A stretch of 64,000 nt of DNA, taken from positions 124,001 to 188,000 of the forward strand of contig NZ_JANLNV010000082.1 in the NCBI RefSeq assembly GCF_025465935.1, written 5' to 3'. The translations under genes were made by a program, and so were the position numbers. Source of the DNA: Pseudomonas sp. 7P_10.2_Bac1. Its GTDB lineage: Bacteria > Pseudomonadota > Gammaproteobacteria > Pseudomonadales > Pseudomonadaceae. The notes under the pieces were generated by a model. It was not told the DNA's origin and did not search any database. It saw nothing but the letters and a program-made list of their open reading frames with translations. Of the stretch, positions 58,906-64,000 are shown one piece after another. How positions within the stretch are numbered: the stretch's first letter is position 1; each line of letters begins with the position of its first letter.

Positions 58906-59457
58906 ATGCTAAAGCGCTGGATTGCGATGCCTGTTCTGCTGTTAGCGTGCGCCGGTTCTGCCTGGGCGGCTGACTGCCCATCCTTGCTGGAAGGCTCGTT
59001 GCCCAAGTTGCGCGCCAAAGAATCGATCGACTTGTGTCAGCAGTTTGCTGGCAAGCCTTTATTGATTGTGAATACTGCGAGCTTTTGCGGCTTCGCACCG
59101 CAGTTCAAGGGGCTTGAGGCGTTGAATCAGCGTTTCAAGGGGCAAGGTCTGGAAGTGATCGGCGTGCCGTCGAATGACTTCAAGCAAGAGTCCAAAGATG
59201 GCGAAGAAACTGCCAAGGTGTGCTACGTCAATTACGGCGTAACGTTCACCATGACTGAGCCGCAGAAGGTGCGCGGTGACGATGCCACCCACTTGTTCAA
59301 GGTCCTGGCCCAGCAAACCAGCGCGCCAAAGTGGAATTTCTACAAGTATGTGGTGGACCGTAAAGGCAACGTGATTGCCAGTTTTTCCAGCCTGACCAAA
59401 CCGGACAACCCGGAATTGATTGAAGCTATAGAAAAAGCCATAGCCTCAAAGTCCTGA
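58906..59457 (+). CDS. Glutathione peroxidase-like exported protein
   Basis: A 183-residue GPx-fold protein with a signal peptide (MLKRWIAMPVLLLACAGSAWA). The peroxidatic cysteine is Cys61 in NTASFCGFAPQF, and NDF and WNFYKYVVDRKGNV correspond to the family motifs with the tetrad Gln/Trp/Asn regions. A periplasmic thiol peroxidase acting with thioredoxin-like partners is likely. ATG 58906 has AAAGGA in front; the frame extends to TTG 58900. Confidence 0.88.
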   Translation: MLKRWIAMPVLLLACAGSAWAADCPSLLEGSLPKLRAKESIDLCQQFAGKPLLIVNTASFCGFAPQFKGLEALNQRFKGQGLEVIGVPSNDFKQESKDGEETAKVCYVNYGVTFTMTEPQKVRGDDATHLFKVLAQQTSAPKWNFYKYVVDRKGNVIASFSSLTKPDNPELIEAIEKAIASKS

Positions 59458-59470
59458 TTCCTACATAAAT

Positions 59471-59506
59471 AAAAGCCCCGCCTCAATCAGAGAGCGGGGC
59501 TTTTTT
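59471..59506. terminator. Bidirectional terminator between GPx and fadL genes
   Basis: AAAAGCCCCGC and GCGGGGCTTTT with T-runs; it serves both convergent genes. Confidence 0.85.
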
Positions 59507-59541
59507 AGTTCAGCCTGCGAGGTATTCAGACTCGCGAAGGT

Positions 59542-60822
59542 TTAGAACTTGTACGTTGCACCGACAGCAAAACCGTTAGCGCTGTTTTCGTACTTGGCGC
59601 TGTAGTTGTTCAGTGCGTTGGAGTCATGGACCTTGACCGACTCTTCTTTCAGGTAAGAGTAGGCAGCGTCGATAACCAGGTTTTCATTGACCGCATAGCC
59701 TGCACCGATGCTGAAAATCGTACGGTCGCCGGTAGGAATACGTGGCGAGCGATTTTCATTGTTGGTAGGCGATTGGTCCCAGGTCAGACCAGTACGCAGT
59801 GTCCACTGCTTGTTCAACTGATACGAAGTACCGATGGCGTAGGCCCAAGTGTCGTGCCAGTTTTGCTCTTCCTTGATGCTGGTGAACAGCGTCGGGGCGA
59901 GAGCGCCACCTGCAGCAGTGACACCTTTGTTGTTGACGGTGATGTCTTTCAGGCGGCTCCAGCGGGTCCAGGTGGTACCGGCATAGACTTTCCAGGCGTC
60001 ATTGATGTCTTGCGTGAGAGACAGGTCATAGGACTCTGGCGTTGCGATCTTCAGAGAGGCGTCATAGCGGCCGTTCTGCAGGTAACCGAACGCGCTTGTA
60101 CCTGGGCTTGCCGAGATCTCGGTGTGGCCGTCGAGCTTGTAATCGACCTTGGAGTGGTAGGTCAAGCCAATGCGGGTGGTATCGGTCGCTTGTACCAGTA
60201 CGCCAATGTTGAAGCCCAGAGCGGTATCGTCGCCCTTGATCTTCACATTGTTGTCACCCAGGCGAGGGTCGATGGTGATGTCGGATTCCAGGGTGCCCGA
60301 AATACGGTTGATGGTCGGGCCGAAACCTACCGAAACGCGATCGTTGAAGGCGTAGCTGACGGTTGGCTGCAGCGTGACGACTTTAACTTCACTTTTGCTA
60401 CCGAAGGCGCGGCCCTGGAAGCCGTGTTCGTAGTCGGTGACCAGACCAAATGGTGCGTACACACCGAAGCCGATAGCCCACTGATCATTGAGTTTGTTGG
60501 TGTAGAAACCCATTGGCACGCCGGTGAATGGAACCATGTCACCTTTGTTGCTGCCTGGGTACTTGCCAGAAGCATTCTTGATATCAGTCGAGGCATCGAT
60601 TACGGCAATACCGCCCGTGACTTGCTGTCCTTCAAGGCGGGACATACCGGCAGGGTTACCGAAAACGGTACTGGCATCGTCAGCTGAGGATGAACGACCT
60701 GCGAAGCCGGTCCCCATACCGCTAACGCTTTGTTCGTTGAGGGCGAAGCCGCTTGCGAAAATCTGGCTGGAAGCCAAAGTGACGGCGAGGCTAAGTGTGG
60801 TCTTGAGCATTACTTTTTTCAT
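59542..60822 (-). CDS. OmpP1/FadL-family outer membrane protein
   Basis: A 426-residue beta-barrel protein with signal peptide (LKTTLSLAVTLASSQIFA), the FadL hatch motif FALNEQSVSGMGTGFAGRSSSADDASTVFGNPAGMSRL and a C-terminal strand ending in phenylalanine (GATYKF). It would import long-chain fatty acids or other hydrophobic compounds across the outer membrane. No regulator site was recognised in its 146-bp leader. Confidence 0.9.
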   Translation of the reverse strand: MKKVMLKTTLSLAVTLASSQIFASGFALNEQSVSGMGTGFAGRSSSADDASTVFGNPAGMSRLEGQQVTGGIAVIDASTDIKNASGKYPGSNKGDMVPFTGVPMGFYTNKLNDQWAIGFGVYAPFGLVTDYEHGFQGRAFGSKSEVKVVTLQPTVSYAFNDRVSVGFGPTINRISGTLESDITIDPRLGDNNVKIKGDDTALGFNIGVLVQATDTTRIGLTYHSKVDYKLDGHTEISASPGTSAFGYLQNGRYDASLKIATPESYDLSLTQDINDAWKVYAGTTWTRWSRLKDITVNNKGVTAAGGALAPTLFTSIKEEQNWHDTWAYAIGTSYQLNKQWTLRTGLTWDQSPTNNENRSPRIPTGDRTIFSIGAGYAVNENLVIDAAYSYLKEESVKVHDSNALNNYSAKYENSANGFAVGATYKF

Positions 60823-60968
60823 TATTAGAACTCCTTTTGATCACCGGACGAAAGCTACCAACATTTTTAGGAGAGCGCTATAGGCTAAATCGCAGAAGAT
60901 AACGATGTTTTGTAGGACAATCCGACCAGTTTTAGATCATTTGCTTTTTTTGTTTATGGATAAAAATC

Positions 60969-61448
60969 TCAAGCCGCCAGGCTGAGAGGTGTAATACAAC
61001 TGCGCCAGGCAGCTGTGAAATCTCGCAAACGCCCTTGAGGCTCAAACACTTGGCGCCACAGTCTGGCCATGCCGGGCAGGTCATTGGCATGGGGAATGAT
61101 GGTTTCTTGCTCCTCTATGAGTAGCCAGGCGATTGCTGTGGCGTAACGCAGGTTGACGGTAAGTTCCAGATGAGGGTTGCCAAGAAAGGCATGCTGACTG
61201 GCTAGCCCGCGTACCAGGCTTGCCAGCTCCGGGTTGTGGGCCAGGTAGTGGTCCCACAACGCGCAATGCCGCAGTTCGCGAATGCAGTAAAGACCATGGC
61301 CACGTCGATTGTGCAGTGCCGCGCCTAAATTTGATTGACTGGCAGCAACACCCAGTAACAAAGCTTCTGCATCCGGGTTGTTTTGACCCAGATAGAGAAG
61401 TGTTGGCCGGATGACATAAAGGCTCAACTCCCTGGCCGCGATCCCCAT
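60969..61448 (-). CDS. Orphan phage-lysozyme-like protein
   Basis: A 159-residue soluble protein from ATG 61448, which has CGAGGACAGT directly before it; the frame extends to a GTG at 61514. The pattern ARELSLYVIRPTLLYLG..AEALLLGVAAS.SNLG...GLYCIR...H...WDHYLAHNPELA resembles small Pseudomonas phage proteins with a lysozyme-like LLLGTAAQESGLG motif. In this protein the glutamate of QES is replaced (ASQSNLG), so catalysis is doubtful. No phage genes are near. Assigned by memory of family pattern only. Confidence 0.5.
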   Translation of the reverse strand: MGIAARELSLYVIRPTLLYLGQNNPDAEALLLGVAASQSNLGAALHNRRGHGLYCIRELRHCALWDHYLAHNPELASLVRGLASQHAFLGNPHLELTVNLRYATAIAWLLIEEQETIIPHANDLPGMARLWRQVFEPQGRLRDFTAAWRSCITPLSLAA

Positions 61449-61667
61449 ACTGTCCTCGATCGTTAAATGGCCGGCGACGCCCAAGCGCTTGGCAGCGGTG
61501 AGTCGTATGGGCACGCCGGAAGCGGAAAATACCGCTTGAGTTGAAGTGTAGTGTCATATCTTTGTTGTAATGCTCTGTTTTTAAATCATTTGTAGCTTCA
61601 AGGTGTTCGCGATATATCCGCAAGTACTTAAGCGATGCTGGATATTTCTTAAATGACAGGCAGCAAA

Positions 61668-61692
61668 AAGCCCTGCTTTTCAGGCAGGGCTT
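61668..61692 (-). terminator. Terminator of the small conserved ORF
   Basis: AAGCCCTGC-ttttcag-GCAGGGCTT; read leftward the hairpin is followed by TTTTT. Confidence 0.8.
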
Positions 61693-61713
61693 GTTGGTAA
61701 ACGCTTGCGGGTC

Positions 61714-61938
61714 TCAGGCGATCAGGGCCTGACGCGTGCGCTCTATCACGGCTTGCAGCGGTTCAGCGCTGGAATATTGCTCGGGATAGAGGCGTTCGCT
61801 ATGACGGGCGATGCCGTGTTCGTTGACCACGGTGAAGCTGAAGCAGCCTTTGCGAGCGGCCATGATCAGGCAGTTCATTGGAGCAAAAGCGTTGGTTAGG
61901 GTGCGAATGGCATCCTGAGTCTGGATTTGAGTATTCAT
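61714..61938 (-). CDS. Small conserved hypothetical protein, 74 residues
   Basis: A 74-residue soluble protein (MNTQIQTQDAIRTLTNAFAPMNCLIMAA..., FTVVNEHGIARHSERLYPEQY, then a C-terminal helix AEPLQAVIERTRQALIA). It resembles the many DUF1652-like small Pseudomonas proteins but I cannot fix the family. It has its own terminator, and an AT-rich region upstream. The function is unknown. Confidence 0.7.
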   Translation of the reverse strand: MNTQIQTQDAIRTLTNAFAPMNCLIMAARKGCFSFTVVNEHGIARHSERLYPEQYSSAEPLQAVIERTRQALIA

Positions 61939-62772
61939 AGTTATTAGATGTTCCTACAAAAGACACAGATATGATCTGTGCTGCGTTAAAACGTTCCAGT
62001 AACGTCGGGCCATCTATGGCGGGACGAAGAACCTGTCTGGAACAAAGCCGCCAGTTTGGAGCGCATAAAGTATGTGGCGCTTGGGCTGGCAGGTAGGTAC
62101 TTAGGAGGGCAGGCAATCACAACAGGAGCTAAGGTTCCGTGCTCCGGGTGAAGATCCTGATCAATTTGCAGGTTGGTTCGGTCAGAGTAAGGGGCTTCGC
62201 GATACCCTTTGTGTATTCAAAGGCAGTATCGGCACAAGATTTACCTGGAAACCATCGAGGGGGTCGATCCCATGTTATTAGCGCAACCTCTATTTGAAGG
62301 GTTTGCTAGGGGATTTGTTCGGCCCGAATTGACTTTCAGCTTGGTACTAACGCTGCGGATACTATCGAGTTGAAAATTTAAATGCAAGTGTGCTAGCAAA
62401 AAACTTGAGTTGGCAGATGATTAGATCAGTGCCCGAAGGTCTGTTATTAGCCGGTTTTTGGCAGTATTCCAGTGCATTCGACACGGGCTATCGGCCGTTC
62501 AAGTCTCTCGTACAGGTGCATTTAGGGGTGCACAGTCCTACATATTTAGCCCCTGAATGGCCCGAATCACGCCCCTGAGCGTGATCTTTTGCACACGTGC
62601 AACACAACCAACATATTCGACTACAGGGTAGATAGCAGCCGGGGGCTAGCCTGTTCCACAAATTTAAGTCAATGAAAAACATCGTTTTTTTTAATTGGTG
62701 AAAAAATCGACAGTTTGACTCTAGGCCCCGTAGGGTGGGGGTTTGCGGGGGGCAAACGGGGGTTGTCCACTG
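61939..62772. other. Gene-poor intergenic stretch with a hairpin and possible small RNA
   Basis: No convincing gene is visible in over 800 bp. Near its end are ATCACGC-ccctga-GCGTGAT (62566-62585) followed by CTTTT, and TTGCACACGTGCAA (62589-62602). The first looks like an intrinsic terminator without an obvious gene, so an unannotated small RNA transcribed rightward is possible. The promoter of the ORF at 61714 lies at its left edge. Confidence 0.4.
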
Positions 62773-62797
62773 ACTTATCCACAGGATCTGTGGATTG
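62773..62797. promoter_or_regulatory. DnaA-box pair in inverted arrangement
   Basis: TTATCCACAG and CTGTGGATTG form an inverted pair separated by GAT; the first contains a perfect consensus DnaA box (TTATCCACA), the second one a near match. It lies about 110 bp upstream of the Sel1-like gene. A role in DnaA titration or in regulation is possible. Confidence 0.45.
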
Positions 62798-62901
62798 TCC
62801 CAAGCGCTTGCTCTAGATCGCGGGTATAGACTTTTTTCGGCTTTACCCCAGCGAAAAAAGGAGTAGAGTGGCGCGCCTTCTGTTCTGCCCTACAGTGTTT
62901 T

Positions 62902-63225
62902 ATGAAGTTTCGCACAGCTACTTCCTCTGCTACTCGCTCCAGCACCTCGCCAGTAGCGCCCAAGCGTTTTTCCTTGCGGATTGCGGTCTGGTTACTGGAC
63001 AACCCGCATCTCGGGGCCAAGCCCAGCGTCAAGCAAGTGGCCGGACACTTGCTAAAGCAGCCCGCCCGCCAAGGTGTGGTACTCGCTCAGAGCCGTCTCG
63101 GGCAGTTGATGTGCCGTGATTGCGGAAGCTCGCGGGACAAACGAATTGGCCAGGAACTGTTGCGTCAGGCAGCGCGTGCCGGTGATCGTGTGGCCCAGCA
63201 GGAACTGAGCAAGATCGAAGACTGA
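62902..63225 (+). CDS. Sel1-like repeat protein, 107 residues
   Basis: A basic 107-residue protein with a Ser/Thr-rich N-terminus and one and a half Sel1-like (tetratricopeptide-type) repeats: the segment around QPARQGVVLAQSRLGQLMC and the following LLRQAARAGDRVAQQELSK match the repeat consensus. The start is ATG 62902. No signal is clear. It lies 58 bp before rmuC. Function unknown; perhaps protein-protein binding. Confidence 0.7.
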   Translation: MKFRTATSSATRSSTSPVAPKRFSLRIAVWLLDNPHLGAKPSVKQVAGHLLKQPARQGVVLAQSRLGQLMCRDCGSSRDKRIGQELLRQAARAGDRVAQQELSKIED

Positions 63226-63283
63226 GCTGTCTTCGTTTCCCAAGCTTGGTTAACCTTGCTCTTTTACCTTGTGCGGAGTGGTT

Positions 63284-64000
63284 ATGGCCCTGGACCAGAG
63301 CAGCATTTTGCTGGGTTTGGCGTTGGCAGGCGTGCCCTTGTTGGTGCTTGTCTGGCAATTGCAGCGGCGCGCCAGTGGGCATCAGGCCGAGTTGAACCTG
63401 CTTGAAGAGCGCCTGAATATGGCCCAGTTGTCCCAGGAAGGCCTGAGTGCACAACTGGATGCCAGCCGCGATGAAATCAGTGACCTGGGGCAAGCCAACA
63501 CGGCCAAGCAGGCCGAATTGGCGGCGCTGCGCCGTGAAGTCGAACTGTTGCAAGTGGAACGCGACAACGCGCGCGATGCTTCCCATGCCTGGAACCTGGA
63601 ACGTGCGCAAAAAGAAGCCGAGCTGCGCCGTCTGGATGCCCAGGCTGCTGGGCTGAGTGCCGAGTTGCGTGAGCAGCAGGAAGGCCATCAGCAGCGCTTG
63701 AGCGACCTGCAAGGTTCGCGTGATGAATTGCGCGCGCAGTTTTCGGAATTGGCCGGCAAGATTTTCGATGAGCGCGAGCAACGTTTTGCGCAGACCAGCA
63801 ATGAGCGCCTCGGCCAACTGCTCGACCCGCTCAAAGAGCGAATTCAGTCCTTTGAAAAGCGTGTTGAAGAAAGCTATCAGCAAGAAGCCCGTGAACGCTT
63901 CTCACTGGGCAAAGAGCTTGAGCGTCTTCAGCAACTCAACCTGCGCCTGAGTGATGAAGCCACCAATCTGACGCGTGCCCTTAAAGGGCAGAAGACCCAG
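63284..64000 (+). CDS. rmuC: RmuC, DNA recombination limiting protein (partial)
   Basis: The first 239 residues of an RmuC-type protein; the gene leaves the window. It starts with a membrane helix (LLGLALAGVPLLVLVWQL), then a long coiled coil rich in Glu, Gln and Leu (LNLLEERLNMAQLSQ..., LRREVELLQVERDNAR), and the start of the conserved region FSELAGKIFDEREQRFAQTS and LLDPLKERIQSFEKRVEESY. In E. coli, RmuC limits inversions at short inverted repeats. The nuclease-like C-terminus is not visible. GCGGAG precedes the ATG. Confidence 0.9.
   Translation, partial: MALDQSSILLGLALAGVPLLVLVWQLQRRASGHQAELNLLEERLNMAQLSQEGLSAQLDASRDEISDLGQANTAKQAELAALRREVELLQVERDNARDASHAWNLERAQKEAELRRLDAQAAGLSAELREQQEGHQQRLSDLQGSRDELRAQFSELAGKIFDEREQRFAQTSNERLGQLLDPLKERIQSFEKRVEESYQQEARERFSLGKELERLQQLNLRLSDEATNLTRALKGQKTQ

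Noticed and set aside
62390..62578. 62-residue ORF in the gene-poor stretch
   Set aside because: No ribosome site, no recognisable motif, and it runs into the terminator-like hairpin.
62700..62900. Chromosomal replication origin
   Set aside because: Only one good and one near DnaA box, and no dnaA, rpmH or gidA genes nearby.
62775..63032. 85-residue leftward ORF overlapping the Sel1-like gene
   Set aside because: Runs through the DnaA boxes and antisense to a better supported gene, with no ribosome site.
1..64000. CRISPR arrays, tRNA or rRNA genes
   Set aside because: No regularly spaced direct repeats and no tRNA or rRNA signature were seen in the intergenic regions.

Overview
The window is chromosomal DNA of a Pseudomonas, most likely of the P. 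fluorescens lineage. The evidence is the gene content and order: ldhA-gacS-two-component pair-cysM-rlmD-relA-mazG, phoPQ, dctBD/dctA, purMN-DUF2066-perM-hda, and a late cobalamin operon behind a B12 riboswitch. Several families of Pseudomonas-type palindromic repeats are scattered between genes. The species cannot be fixed from the sequence alone.

Left part (1-14.4 kb): the 5' end of dctD and all of dctB run leftward, and their expected target dctA lies about 10.7 kb away at 12948-14285. The dctA promoter region is well preserved: a sigma-54 -24/-12 element preceded by three copies of a GGCGG-N4-CCGCC motif. Between dctB and dctA sit a structured leader RNA resembling C4 antisense RNA in front of an 86-residue ORF, a 2208-residue DUF6543/LRR/NEL-type E3 ubiquitin ligase effector candidate, a phosphopantetheinyl transferase and phoPQ. 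A PhoP-box-like repeat precedes phoP and there is no oprH.

14.5-19.8 kb: an AT-richer accessory stretch. It holds a 1421-residue secreted protein (PI-PLC X-like N-terminus, two crystallin-like modules, VMO-I-like region, about seven FN3 domains) and a decayed IS5-type transposase.

19.8-45 kb: mostly housekeeping genes. These are sprT, a Yip1-family protein, ttcA, a divergent Tag-like protein, DUF2069, wrbA, arsC, a TlpA-like lipoprotein, a META lipoprotein, ldhA, gacS, an orphan two-component pair, cysM, rlmD, relA, mazG, DUF2058, DUF3108, purN, purM, DUF2066, perM and hda.

45-57 kb: two tandem NlpC/P60 lipoproteins and a PQQ-type sugar dehydrogenase-like lipoprotein. Then comes a cobalamin riboswitch with a ten-gene operon, cobO-cobB-bluB-cobD-cobC-cobQ-cobU-cobT-phosphatase-cobS. 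It covers corrin adenosylation, side-chain amidation, aminopropanol attachment and lower-ligand assembly, and most of its genes overlap by a few bases.

57-64 kb: a MarR-type regulator and an MFS transporter that share a GGGTATATAC motif in their leaders, followed by an overlapping 40-residue membrane peptide. Then a glutathione peroxidase-like protein, a FadL-type porin, a phage-lysozyme-like orphan, a small conserved ORF, a gene-poor stretch of about 960 bp with a palindromic DnaA-box pair, a Sel1-like protein and the 5' part of rmuC.

The most unusual items are the NEL-type effector, the PI-PLC/VMO-I/FN3 protein, the C4-like leader RNA, and the small or degenerate proteins noted in the findings.
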